Both the position numbers and the translations under genes were made by a program. From NCBI GenBank assembly GCA_032718475.1, contig JAUCBJ010005313.1:1-25182 (forward strand): a stretch of 25,182 nt of DNA, written 5' to 3'. This DNA is from Nemertoderma westbladi (taxonomy: Eukaryota; Xenacoelomorpha; Nemertodermatida; Nemertodermatidae). Below the pieces are notes generated by a model. That model was not told where the DNA came from, did no database searches, and saw nothing but the letters and a program-made list of their open reading frames with translations. This document shows positions 1 to 13,200 of this stretch, piece after piece (the first letter of the stretch is position 1; every line of letters begins with the position of its first letter).

Positions 1-281
1 GGGGGCATATGGCGCCAGGCAAAAATACCCGGGGGTATTTTCGGATAGTGCCATAAATCCATGACACGCCCCCCCCCCCCACGCCCCCCTAATTTTTCTA
101 CAAATCTTAATGAGATTGCATGAAATTTGAAACAGAGAAAGTTTCACCTCCCGACCACTGACTGGGTGAGCCAGAATTTATATTTTTGCAGTCAATCTTT
201 AACAAGACAAGCGTACAAAAAAGTGTCTCCTGCGATATTGTTCCAGTCCCACCGCATGTATTCTTATACCTCATAGCTGTT

Positions 282-1090
282 GGGCGAGCCAAGAAAGTAA
301 GCGAGCTTAGCATACAGGTACCACTAACACACTAGGTGCGTCTGTTATTCTGTTATTCTGTTGTTCTGCTATGTTCAATTTTTAACCTTAATAACTCAGC
401 CAAATCAGGATAAAATCTATCCAAACTTGGTATACATGTAGTCTAGCAAAAGTTTATAAATTATCCAAGTTGAATTTGCGTATAGGCGTCGAGTCCTTCG
501 AGTCCTTCGAGAAGGTAAGATAAATTCAGTTAATTTATTAATTAATAAATGTTGGTTCGGGTAAACACAGCATATTCAACATGACTTTTAATGGGAATTA
601 TTATTTTAAATTATAATATATAAATGATTATACTTAATAATTATACAGCTGTAATCCCCATACCCTATTCCATTATACTGTAGTTTTAATTAGTTTAAGT
701 GATTTACTTTAAAAAATCTGTTTTTAATTGATCTAAACGTAATTAAGTTATCGAAATGCATCCCGTCACTCTATGCTTCCAGCTCCATCATTCCTTGGCA
801 TGCTTGCTATTGCCTATTAGTTTGGAACCAGTCCAATCATCATACCACCACTACTTGGCAACGGGTAATTACATCTATAGGACATGAGGCAGGCACTACT
901 AGTGTAAGGTGCCAGACTAATGAGCCAGCTTGCTTTATCTCGCAAAATGATTGCCGAGTATTTAATCGTGATTCTTTAGAATAATTAGCAAAATAATTTC
1001 GTTGAGGTGTTGGCATGATAAATTAATATATATACTATCAATACTATCAATACTATCGGCATAAGGTAAGTTTTAATAATTTTTACAAAT
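282..1090 (+). repeat. Dispersed repeat, copy 1 (about 0.8 kb)
   Basis: It shares long, gapped similarity in direct orientation with 22889-23575. Shared landmarks in order are TTAGCATACAGGTACCACTA, ATCTATCCAAACTTGG, CATGTAGTCT, CCAGCTCCATCATTCCTTGG, TAATTACATCTATAGGACAT and ATACTATCGGCATAAGGTAA at the end. This copy has extra material: (TCTGTTAT)-like repeats at 344-368, a duplicated GAGTCCTTCGA near 490-510 and an added stretch near 960-1040 ending in three ATACTATCA units (1032-1058). No coding capacity was seen. Confidence 0.88.
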
Positions 1091-1224
1091 TGGGTTGCCT
1101 CCACACCTACAAATATATTACTTTTAAAACACAATTTCCTGTTAATACCTCTGCCTTTCATTAATCCTCTATGCTCCTTTGCGGTCGGGGTGGTGCAGAT
1201 TACGTAAGAGGACGGTTGAAGCGA

Positions 1225-1252
1225 GGGGGGGGGGGGGGGGGGGGGGGGGGGG
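1225..1252 (+). repeat. Poly-G tract, 28 bases
   Basis: An uninterrupted G28 followed by T and GGGG. The exact length is likely unreliable in assembled data. Confidence 0.9.
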
Positions 1253-1460
1253 TGGGGACTTTCCTCTCTTCCTTGATGTATTCTAATTGGCGGTTTGGTT
1301 ATTACTATTTACATACTTGTGTGTATAGTAGCACTTTACAGTGTGATTGTGATAATCCTGAGTGGCTCGGTTACACGAACGAACGTTAGTGAGTGAGTGA
1401 AAATAAAGCCACGAGGATCAGAACACTGTAAAGTATGTACTGCAACAAGTATGTATGTAG

Positions 1461-1962
1461 TTTTATTCCAAAATTTTAACATTACGAAATGATAGTACAT
1501 ATACATTATAAGAGATAGAAACTGCACAAATTATATTAGTTGCTGTATAAATAAATGTAAAAATGACATAAATTATGTTTATAATTAGTTAGCTTATATT
1601 TATGGTGGCGTTTGGAGCCATGTTAATAATATAGCTACTGGTTATTAATAGCTATACCCCGCCTATCGGTAGGTAATGGGTAATGCAGTAGGCTTTTCAG
1701 GCTTTCAGGTAAATCTCCACCTATTGTTTACGTGGTAACCAATGACGGCGTTAAGTAATGTCCACTAAGGGGACATTAATTAGTAACTACTACTACTAGG
1801 TCGAGCGAACTCGGACTTAATTAGTAACACCAAATCCAATACTAAATGTACAGGCCAATACAGTACAATGCTGTAATGTCCTCTAAAGTTGCAAAGTGCT
1901 AAATAACAACTCGCTGTTAAATACTAACGGCGTTGGAGTAATGTTACAATTTTGGAATAAAA
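1461..1962. mobile_element. Possible MITE-like element with 24-bp inverted ends
   Basis: Positions 1461-1484 and 1939-1962 are inverted copies of each other with one mismatch in 24. The enclosed 500 bases have no coding capacity; they include a small hairpin (AATGTCC...GGACATT near 1758). No clear target-site duplication was found, so transposon origin is only inferred. Confidence 0.4.
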
Positions 1963-3140
1963 TTTCTTATTTATTTAATTAAATTTCTTAATTACCGATT
2001 TTAGGATAGAATTGCTCAATTTTAATATGTATCTGATAACTGAGTATGGTGCTGCGCGAAGGCCCCACGAACGAGTTTGTTGGAACCGATGGAAAGCTTG
2101 CCGTGGCAGCTTATGTAAATATGTAAAAAACATTTGAATATGTTAGGAAAACAGCTGAGATAGGGGAATTTGTTGAATGCTGCTTTTATTTGCTTACACT
2201 TCAAGCCATTTATTTTATTTAACAAAATACACGATTCTAGAACAGCGAGGATAATTTATTCTATATAATAATTCATCATATTCTGGAACATTTTGTCATA
2301 TCTCCGCTATTTTACAACGAAATTCAGATTTTGTTACATTTCGGAAACCTTGCACGCTTTTTAACAGTAGATAATTTTGGGGGCATGTACTTGAATTACG
2401 ATACTATATTTGGACATGGTGTATAGACTAACATCCAAATTATTAATTACAGCTTCTAATTTATGCTGATTCGATCAATTACTTTTCTAAATTATCATGT
2501 ATATTTATTACATACAGATTGGAAGAAAAAGGGAATACAAATGTGTATTTACAATTACATCAGATAAATGAACTTACAGTTTCCAATAGTTTTAATAATG
2601 GAAGAGGCTTTACTAGAATCCACATTATTAAAATATAATTCGATCAACAGAAACAAGCTAAAACAAAACTTCAATATGCTCAAATTGAGGTCTAATAATT
2701 TATTTCAAAAGATAAAAGTATAAAGCAATCTCTTTCCTGCCTCAGCCTACTTAACAGTTATTATAGTAAAAACAATGCAGGCCATATCGTTGCTTGGTAC
2801 AGTGGACTTTGTTCTACAAATAAATAAATGGCGCTCTGCACTAATGAATCATATTAATTATACGCGATAGCTCGCAAGGTGTGGGAGTTTGGAATTAAAT
2901 AGTTCATTTGCTCAGCAACCGATTGTCACAAGTTAATGCAACTCGATATATTGGATCGTAAGCCTTTGGGTATACTTACCTAGGCGCAATAGGACGCAAT
3001 CCCTATAAATAAAAATATTGCGATTGTTGTCGTTGGAAACCGATTTGCGAAAAAAAGAAAACGATTTACATAAACGTGAAATGTTAAGACAGGCATAAAT
3101 GCGAAGGGTTGGTTACAACACAAGTAAAAAATAAACAAAC
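1963..3140. other. Non-coding 3' flank, no gene seen
   Basis: AT-rich sequence with many stops in all frames. A 23-base stretch near 2050-2072 is an inverted near-copy of about 20727-20749. Nothing else was recognised. Confidence 0.6.
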
Positions 3141-3143
3141 TAC

Positions 3144-3281
3144 CAGACGTCCTGTAACAATGGAGGTAAGTTGGACAACCACCAACTGTCAGACGTTCTG
3201 TAACAATGGAGGTAAGTTGGACAACCACCAACTGTCAGACGTCCAGTAACAATGGAGGTAAGTTGGACAACCACCAACTGT
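3144..3281 (+). repeat. Tandem repeat, three 46-bp units with internal hairpin
   Basis: Units begin at 3144, 3190 and 3236 and differ by one or two bases. Each ends with AGTTGG-ACAACCA-CCAACT, a perfect 6-bp stem with a 7-base loop, and contains GGAGGTAAGT, a strong splice-donor match. A partial fourth unit start (AGACGTCC) follows at 3287. Confidence 0.93.
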
Positions 3282-3329
3282 ATGTAAGACGTCCGTTTCG
3301 CAGTTAATTGAGAGGCGTTCTTGGGAGAT

Positions 3330-3365
3330 GAATGTTAAACAAACGGTGAATGTTAAACAAACGGT
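3330..3365 (+). repeat. Two exact 18-bp tandem units
   Basis: The unit GAATGTTAAACAAACGGT occurs twice without a gap, just after the 46-bp repeat array. Confidence 0.9.
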
Positions 3366-4044
3366 GAAAAAATTTACCAAGTTTTCAAAACCAGAAAGGA
3401 AATGCAAATGGCGGCAAAAGGTCAACAGTATCCACCAATAAAATGATCACGAACTCTTCCGAATACCTCATAATATAGACCTGGGAATTAGCTCTACTTC
3501 TTCATTTTCTTAAAGTAAATAAATTAGTTAATTATTAAATAATTATAATTATCGACCTAAACGTGATACCCTCGTATTCATCGCATCGACGATAACTTCT
3601 GACATGGAACTCGCATATTATTTAATGTCAATAATAATTTATTATTATAATATAGATAGGACTAAATGATGCATACTGACGTTATTGATGAAATAATGTT
3701 GCTACTTTTATTTAAATCGATATTTAAACACCTGAGGGTTATTGTATTTTAAAATACAACAAATCAAAATCATTATAATGAAAGAAAATTATAGATTGTA
3801 ATTACAATATTATAAATAATTATCAAATAACTCTCTAATGATAGCCAATAATAATAAATCATTACAACCATATCAAGGATTGAATTATAATTCAGGACAC
3901 AGTTGTATGCGATCCAGTGCATTCAAGCTGTGGAATTTTCAATAAAGACTTACGCAAAGTGGGACATGCGAGCAAACATGAAAATATAGTTAAAAAACGC
4001 AGAATTAACTTTTAATCCAATAGGATGGATATTTTGAAGACAGC
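3366..4044. other. Non-coding AT-rich 3' flank, no gene seen
   Basis: Rich in AATTATAAT-type sequence, with no sizeable open frame and no clear repeat beyond low complexity. Confidence 0.6.
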
Positions 4045-4050
4045 TTTATT
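4045..4050 (-). promoter_or_regulatory. Candidate polyadenylation signal AATAAA for the formin gene
   Basis: TTTATT on the plus strand reads AATAAA on the minus strand, about 150 bases after the stop codon, giving a short 3' UTR. The hexamer is common by chance in AT-rich DNA, so this is a position-based call. Confidence 0.4.
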
Positions 4051-4202
4051 ATAGTGCAGCAAGTTAATAAATGCAACATAATAAATAAATATTATGATTT
4101 CAACACTAAAATATAGTAACGGCATTTTGAATTGCAGTTTCTCCAAAACAACCAACAAACACTCTCGCAGTAGTCCAGCTGTTAGCATTACAACCAGTTA
4201 TC

Positions 4203-7200
4203 TCAGTTGACAACGTCAGGTAGTTTCTCTATAGTTCGGCTTCGATTCAAACTATATCCTTGGCTCTTTCGCTCACCTCCCCGCCTCCTACGACCCGCTG
4301 GTCTCGACTCTCGGGCCAGACGCTTGGCAATGTCGTCATTGACATCCACACTGAGGACGTCGTCCGTGGAGTAATCCAAGAGATCGTTAATCTGGAACCC
4401 GGTGCGACGCCCCCTACGAGACACTTTGTGAACTCCGCCTCTCTCGTCTCTTATGTTTCCTTCCGCGACGCTAGATGGCGCTCCAGTTTTCAATAAATTA
4501 TGCAACTCGGTATTTCGAACAGATTTTCCCGGGGACTTCTTGGCCCCGTCTGGTTGCGATTCCCTATTTTTGAGTTTAACTTTTTCATTGTGTTGAATTA
4601 TTTTCTCTCGCATCGTCTTGTATTCGAGAGCAAACTCTATAATTGTTTTACAGAATTCTGCAGGTTTCACCGATTTGACAGCTGACACGGACATTCCGAA
4701 GTATAGAAGAAGTTTATAGAACCGACAATGTAATCGACGATGCACCGACTTCAACACGGCGACCTTCACAGCGCAATCCTTCAAAAAAGCGGTCATTTGC
4801 TTCTTTTGCTTGAAGGTGCGGTCTCTCTTCACTATGCGGCTCAAATTTTCCCAAGAAACCAAACACTGATTCTCAACATTCGTCAAGTTGTCCTGAATTT
4901 GGTCGAAGTCAACATGAGAACATCTAACTAATCCCCCCAGCTCGGAATACAGATCGCGACACTGTGGGTGACGCTCCATCATAAGGTTGACAAGATGGTA
5001 AATTAACGACTGTCTATGAACGGTATCTTTAACTTCGGTGGCTTTAGAAAGATATTCCAAATGAAAACCGCACGCATCAGTGTTGTTCAAAAAGTTCCCA
5101 ATAGATAGAAGCAAGCCGATGACCTTATGAAACGTTTGACAATGAACTAATTGATTCATACCCATTTTTAAATCCATAAGTGGCTCTGCAATCTCCAATT
5201 CCAACGCGTCGTAATCCAACTTAAAGATCCACAAACGCAACCTCGCTTCCAACTCTGGAACCATACTCAAAGTGATTAAGAACTTCTCCGCAGACCCAAG
5301 AGGCACTTCAGGGTTGGACATTTGAGCTTTACGTATCTTAACAACTTCTTCCTCGTCATTGGGAATGATACTAATAATTTTCTCTATACCTTCTCTGTTT
5401 AAAGCAATCATATCCATGTTTCCTATCGCCGTCCTAATTGTCCTCGGTAGCGGTAAACTTGATAATGCTATATTGATTTGGTTTGATCGTTTGGAATCTA
5501 AAACTGTAGTCACCGTCTTCTTATCATCCTTCTTTTTATTAAGTTCTTTGGATTTGTTCTCAAAAAGATTTTCGATGGTCTCATAGTCTAACTGTTTTTC
5601 TTCACCTATCGTATCCCAGAGGAGTCCAGTACCCCATCGAAATTTCAAAGATTTCGGTAATTTCTTCACTTCTTTCCAAAACAATCGAACAGTCTTCTTT
5701 GATTTATTAGGAAAGAATGACTTTCCAGTTGCAGATGATGCCAAAGGTGGAGGAGGTGGAGGAGGGGGAACAGGTACGTCACCGTGCAGTGGCGGAGGTG
5801 GTGGAATACTTGAGAGTAAGGGGGGAGGTGGAGGTGGCGGAGGAATACATCCAGCAACTACTTGGGGGGCATTAGTAGGATAAGATTTCAGAAACCACTT
5901 ATCAATATCCTCATCATCTGACTCATGTAAATCAGTAAAATCAAGATCACGAATTTTTAAATGAAGACTTTCGAATTTCAAATTCTTAGTCAGTTCATGA
6001 TCCTCAATACCATATTTTTTGGTTGTATCGACTTCTTCCATGGCCTCCATATCATCATTGGCATCATCAGCTGTAAATATTTTTCGAGGTGATCGTTTAT
6101 TCTCTTTATCCGGCTCTGTTCCTTTATTATTTTTAAATTCTATTTTATTACAGTCTGGGTCTTCACCAGCACTGGAAGCAGCGTTTTCTTTTTGTTTTGT
6201 AGCAGCAAGGGATAATCTTCTATCGGCGACAGCACTCTTAGCAGCATCACTTTCTACCTTCAACATTTGGCTTGTAATATTTTTCTTCGCTTCCTGAATA
6301 CCTGCAGTTGTCCATTTAGGCAAATCTAACTTGGTTCTAGGAACTGTCTTCGACTGCGCTTCTTTCTGCTTCAACATAAAACTATTAGCTAATTTACTTT
6401 TAACAGCTGCATGTTTATCATTAAATTCCTTATTTTGCATAATTTTTGGGGGCTGAGTTTCTCTAAATGACAGGTTATCTTTACAAACGTTAATTTGAGT
6501 TGCAGTGACTACACTATTATCTAGAACATTATCGCAAGTAGTCTGTAAGGAGTTGTTTTCTACAATCTGGCAAAGATGGTTATGTATTGGCTTATCTTGA
6601 AGGGTACTTGTGGAGGAGCACTGCGCACTCAGTTGGTTTCCTGGTGTCTGTGCGAGCATATCTATAACATGAAGCGGCTGTTCATTCTCACTAAGCACAT
6701 CAAATTCACTTTCTAACTGAACAACCTCGGTTAGCTCTGCCAGTTGTAAGATTGTTGCTTTGATGCTAGAAGAAATTTCGTCAGCAGTCATGTGCTCCTG
6801 ACTGGCTCGTTTTAAAACCTCAGCCACTTCATTCATCTTTGCTTTCACAGTGCTAGCTTTTGCAATACTAAGTGGGATTTTATTTCTTTTGATTAGAAAA
6901 TCAAGTCCATCTACCTTCTTAGCAGTAGCATTAGTAGCATTCACTAGGTCGTTCCCACTACCAGACACCGCGGATTCAAATTTTGATCCTTTGAGTAATT
7001 TCCGATGATATCGCTCCTCGCCATTTAATTCACCAGGGCAAGATTTTTTCAACAAGTATTCAACTGCCTGATCAAGTTTTTCTGTTATTCCAGATGTTTT
7101 TGCTCCATCACTAAAACATCTTTGAATCTTTCTCCCAGATAATGCATCAGTTTGTAATCCTTTTGGTTCGGCGTCACTAGGAAAAAGCCCAACCGTTGCA

Positions 7201-10200
7201 GCTTCTCCCTTAGCATACTTATTTGGTGGCGGCAATGCAGCTACCATTTCAGGAGTATTGACAATTGGAACACTCATTTTTCTTATCACATCACCAGGTT
7301 TAATTTGATCATTCGATTGTTGTTGGCGCATTTCATTTAAATGTCTTAGCATTTTGTTAGTAGCACTCAAACTATCAGATATTTTTTTACCACTTTCAGT
7401 ACCATTTGAAAAAATTATTTTCGATTTATCAGGCAGATTACTCTCAATATCTCTCTGAAGATCCATATATCTATCATTTGAAACTCCATTGTTACATAAA
7501 GAAGACGTAATATTTGCATTGTCAACTGTCCCGTTTTTCAGATCCAAGTTCCTGGTGATTTTTGAACTCGTAGGAGATTCGTGAAGACTCATTTTTCTTA
7601 TCACATCACTTGGTTTTATTTTATCTTTCACTTGGTCCTCTCGCATATCATTCACATAGCCTAACATTCTGTTAGCAGCTTTCTGAGCATCAGAATGTAC
7701 CTTAATGTTTTGATTGACCTCTGTTGATTGACAATCTGATGAAGATATTGTAAGTTTCGCCTCCGGTACCTCAATGTCGGCTGAACTATTACTATGACCT
7801 TGATTTAATGATGTTTTACCATTCTGTTGTTTTTGTCGCATCTCATTTAAATATATCAACATTCTATCTGTAGATCTCTGGGCATCAGCAGAAGGACCAG
7901 AAGGTGTTATAATATGTTCATTATCGTTAATATTTGCATGAAAATCTTGCAATACCATTCCATTGTCAACAAACTTTTCAGATACAGCATTCCCAGACGA
8001 TGGGGTTTTATTTAAAGTCTTTAAGTTTGTTGATGGATTTCTTTTCGCAATTGCCTTTCCTACAGCCGAAGCTGAACCTGGACCACAAATAGCAGAATGA
8101 GATGATATTGGAACACTCATTTTTCTTATCATATCACCTGGCTTTATTTGATCTTTTGATTGTTCCTGACGCATTTCATTCAAATAACTCATCATTTTGT
8201 TAGTAGCTCTCTCAGCACCTGACGGCAACCCAGGTTGTTGATTAAGATCTTTAGCCTGGGCGGAATTCTGGGTTCTATCTTTCAATTCTGTTGCTTTATC
8301 TGTAAGTGAGTCGGAATTTAGGTTTTTTAGGTTGTTGATATGATTCTGTCCTTCATTAACATCAGAACTACAAGTTGAGACACGGTTTTTGTCAGAATTT
8401 TCAAGATTGCCTGGATGTTTTATAGCTGAATTTGATTGTTTTACTGATAAATTCGCTTTATTCTTGCTATTTAGATCTCCTGTGGTACTCATTTTCCTTC
8501 TCATATTACCTGGTATTGATTGTTCTTTCGGTTGTTCCTGTCGCATCTCGTTCAAATAACTGAGCATTTTGTTAGCAGCTACCTGGGCTGCAGAGGGTCG
8601 TTTATTTTCTAAACAATCTTTATTGCTATAATGAATACTTGCAGCTTTATCTACAAGTGGTTGTGTACTTGTATGCTTTGAATTAGTTTCTGTAAATATC
8701 TCTGAAACAATGTGATTATTAGGTGGGATTGAAACTTTATTAGATAAGGCAAAATTTGTTGAACCTAAAGATTTTGAACGTTCTTTCTTCAGAGATAAAC
8801 CAGCACCATATTTAACACTTTTGGGTTTTCCGTGCATGCTCATTTTACTTATCATATCACCTGGCTTTATTTGATCTTTTGATTGATCCTGACGCATTTC
8901 ATTCAAATAACTCATCATTTTGTTAGCAGCTCTATCAGAATCAGAATGACATTCAGGTTTTTGAGTAACATCATTGGACAGGGAGACATTTCTAGTTCCA
9001 TCTTGTAATCCCATTGCTTTATGTGTGTCATGATTGAGGTTATTTGTGTTGATCTGCTTATGCCCTTCATTAGTATTAGTACTGCTAGATTGGATATATT
9101 TTGCAGATTTATTAAAGTTAACGGGATGTTTTATAGCTTGAGATTTCGGAGATCCTATGTTTCTCATTTTCATTGGAACATCATCTGGTTTTGTGCAATC
9201 ATTTAATTGTTCCCGTTGCATTTCATTCAAATTGCTCAGCATTCTATTAGCAGTAACCTGAGCTGGAGAAAGCGATTTATCTTTTAAGCAACCATCTTTT
9301 ATAGATAATGCAACATTTGTTGGACATATTGGTTTCGAATTTTCCTCTTTCGTGGACAACCCTGCATTAAGTTTATGGTTTTCTGGTATTCCTTGCATAC
9401 TCATTTTTCTTATGAGATCAACTGGTTTTGATTGATCTTGTTGTTCCTGTCGCATCTCATTCAGATAGCTCAGCATTTTTTTAGTAGCTATCTGGGCAGA
9501 CGTAGGTGCATTGCTTTGTTCGGCATTTCTACTACATTGCGACATCATAGCTTCATCCACAACTAAACCTGTACTATAATTATTGATAATTTGCTGCCCT
9601 TGGGTTCCAGGAATATTAGTCATATCCACAGATGGTGTCATCTTCTTACCCGCTATATCAGAGTTAGTAGCGCTCTTACTTTTGGAATTTGACTCTTTCA
9701 CCGCCAATTCTTTATTTTTATAATTTCGGGGCACTGGAATTCTCATTTTTCTTGTTTTATCATCTTGTTTTTCATTATCATTCAGTTGTTCTTGTTGCAT
9801 CTTTTTCAAATAGCTTAGCATTTTATTAGTAGCTGTCTGGGCATCTGAAGGTGATTTGATTCGATCACTATCTTTAATGTGATCAGTAACAGCATCAGCT
9901 GCCAAAGCTATTCTATTGTCTACAACTACAGAATCTATAATGTTCTGACTGGAATTGGTCTCATTGCATCTTTCAGGTATATCATGCCTTGATGGTGACA
10001 ATGGCTTTTTTTTAGAATTTCCAGTGGAATGTTTCATTTGCATATTTCCCTCTTCAACGGAATCTGCTGAACTAACTTGAATACTCGATTTTCTCATACT
10101 ATCTGCTGGTATGGCATGATCTTTCAATTGCTCCTGCCTCATCTCAGTCAAATACCGCTTCATTTTGTTAGCTGCAACCTGAGCACCAGATAGCGATTTA

Positions 10201-13200
10201 TCTTGTTTAAGGCTATCTGCTTCATTTTCACATTTTGGTATTATTATTACATTGTCTTTCAATGCACTTATTCTAGACTGCTCACTAATGTCATTTGACA
10301 CATTTCCTTTGGTAGAAATACTATCAGATACTGTTTTATTCTTGGAAACATCAACATTCCCTGTAATTATACTTTCTGAATTGGAATCTGTAGCAGGAAT
10401 TGCACGACTATTATTATGCTTCTTACATTCTGGAATTATCTTTTTTCTTATCACATCTACTGAATTTGTTTCATTTTTAATTTCCTCTTTTTGCATGTCA
10501 TTCAAGTGGCTTAACATTTTGGTGGATTCTGGCAATCGTTCTGTAATCGGAGAGATTGTTTCACTTTCAAGCATTGAATTATCAAATAATTTCAAATCAG
10601 TATTTTTTAGGAGACTATCTATCCCGCCTTCTGGCTCTTTGTGGTGCCTACCACATTTAATTTTTGGATCCTTCTTTGTCAATGTAATTTCGAAATTTTG
10701 ATCCTGGTCAGCTACATTAATCCTTTGATTAATATCACCGGGTTTCATTTTTTCCAGCCCTTGTTGCGGATTTAAATCAGTGCAGTAATCACGCGACTTA
10801 AAGCTAGCTGCAACTTTTGGGTCACAAAGAGTAGAATCTGACTTCCTTTGTACTTCTGATTTTATATCAGTCTGAGGCACAGTTACATCATCTTCTGGCC
10901 CTGATTTGCCAAAATTAGGCTTAATGAGAGATTGCTCATGTTTAAAAATCTTCTCAGTAAATGATGCATTATTCACTGAATTAGCATATACTTTCTTATT
11001 ATTTATATCCTTTTCTGTATCAACCAATTCATTCAACAGTTTGTTGGTATCCACTCTATGGTTTATTGAATCCCTTTGTTTCCCCGCAGGTTGAACAGAA
11101 TCTACTGGGAATCTCTTCTGTAATTTTGCGCATTTAACATCATTTGCATCATGCAACAACATGTTTTTACCCTCAGATTGTACTGAATGACTTCTATTTC
11201 TCGATATGGGAATATTTGAGTTTACCTTTTTCACTACAATTCTCCCTTTTTGGCTATCATGAGGTAATCCTGCACTTTCATTGTGTAATACGTGACTTGA
11301 TTCTATAGAATGTTTCCCAGATTTATTGTGTCTTGGAACAGACATATCTGTGTACTTTTGCTTAGAATTAATGTCATTGGCTTCATCAGCAAATCGTTCT
11401 TTATCTTCAATGATATTATTTTCTGACAATGGCGATGTCTGGTTTTCAATTTCAGATTTATGCATCGATTTATTATCTGATTGTACCTCTGAAATCTTCG
11501 CCCGTTTTTTATTTACAGTCTGTTTATTCTTGTGATGAGTTCGATGAGTAAGCTCAGAAAGTTGCTGAGATTCAGTATCAGATAAACTAATTTTTCGTGC
11601 TATATCCTTGGCTCTTTTAGTTTCAGTTTTCTGTTCATTTCTCATTGCCTCTAAAGATGCTTGCATTCGCTCTGCAACACTGGGACGTCTTTGTTCTGGA
11701 CAAATAGAAGATCCCGGTTTTGATACATTCGTTATCTTTCGGTGTTCAATATTATCAAAACGTTCAGTATAAGAACTAGACGGTTGATTTTGACATTTAT
11801 CTTCTATTTCTTTGTTGAAATTAGCCTCGCCTTGAAAATCTGGTTTATTTTTTATGTCATATTTACACTTTACACTTGAATTATTGATAAGAATGTCTGG
11901 TCTCCTGACATTATTATTTATATTTAAATCATCTACACATGTATCAACAGCTGATTCAGATTCAAACTCCTTTGTCTTTGAATGTCTACTATCATTCATA
12001 ACTGTAGTATTAGAAATATTTGATTGGGAAAGTACATCACTCCCATTATTGCTTTGGATAAATTTCGATTGATATTTGGTAAACTGTGATTTAGAAATGG
12101 GCAATTCTTCAGCGGTAGCATCTTTGGAAACAACCTGTTTACATCTAAACCCAGTTCTGTTATCGATGGTTTTTGGTTTATCAAGATAATCAACACTATT
12201 GTTACCAATTGTAAAATCATTCTTATCAAGAGTTGAATTTTGAGGTCTCGAAAGTTCTGTAGAATTTGAATCTTCTAATAATTGAAGGTTATCCTTTTCA
12301 GTCTTGTGGTCTGGAAGTACATTTGATGGAGTATCATAGCATATTTTATAAGCATTAGTAGGTACTTTAACAGTTTTAACAGTTCCATTTACACCACCTG
12401 GTGTATTATTTTTTGACAATGAATTAGATGCATCCGTTCCATGAGTCTGCTTACTAGGAATATTTGTTGCATGACTTGAGCTACCTTCAGTATCCAGCTG
12501 TGTAACATCATGAGCACATGTGATATTTCCATTTCTCAAATCTTTAGATTGCGTTGTAGTTTTGCTCTTAGACCCAGTCAATTTTCTTGATGCCGCAGCA
12601 AAATGTTGATGGAGAACATTCTTTAGAAGTTTTACTACTTTATCTTGAGAATCAGATAATCGCCGACTTAATGCGCCTTTATGTTTCGGCAAATTCCCTC
12701 CCTTATGACTTTTTATACTACCAGATTGAGGTAATTCCGTCTGTAAGGAATTGGAAGCAATGGTATTTCCTTTATGTGAATTATCTTGCACTGCCGATTT
12801 GTTAGGTAGTGAGCTTGTACTTGGATTAGCAGATCTATTATCATTACTGGTATTATCTGAACATGAATTGGAACTAATATTATCATAAGAAGGCACAGTG
12901 TCACTAGATAAATTGTTTCGCATTGAAATCGTGTGCTCATTGATACTTTTTTTATCATCATCCAAGGATTGTTGTGTCCTCAACATGTAATCCATATGGA
13001 AAGGTTTCTTTCTACTTTCATTCTCGCTTTTCAGCATAGGACCTTTATAATTCGAATTAATTTGGATTTGCTTAATTCCAGAATTCCCCAAGTTATCACA
13101 ATAATTTTCTGATTTTGATGAGCAATTGTTTCCTCTGCCTCTTCTATAGATTTCAATATTTCCTTTTACAGAAGTATCATCATCTTCTCCAATTACAAAA

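Noticed and set aside
22-41. 9-bp-arm hairpin AAAATACCC/GGGTATTTT as a terminator
   Set aside because: A bacterial-type terminator makes no sense here. It is probably part of a decayed repeat or chance.
1333-1434. 12-bp inverted repeat ACTTTACAGTGT / ACACTGTAAAGT as a hairpin RNA gene
   Set aside because: The arms are too short and the spacer of about 78 bases is unstructured. Chance is plausible.
3144-3281. CRISPR-like array
   Set aside because: The 46-bp units are directly tandem with no unique spacers, and the host is a eukaryote.
10252-10701. 149-codon plus-strand frame inside the giant exon
   Set aside because: Antisense shadow of the formin coding sequence. The Ser/Phe/Leu-rich composition mirrors the opposite strand.
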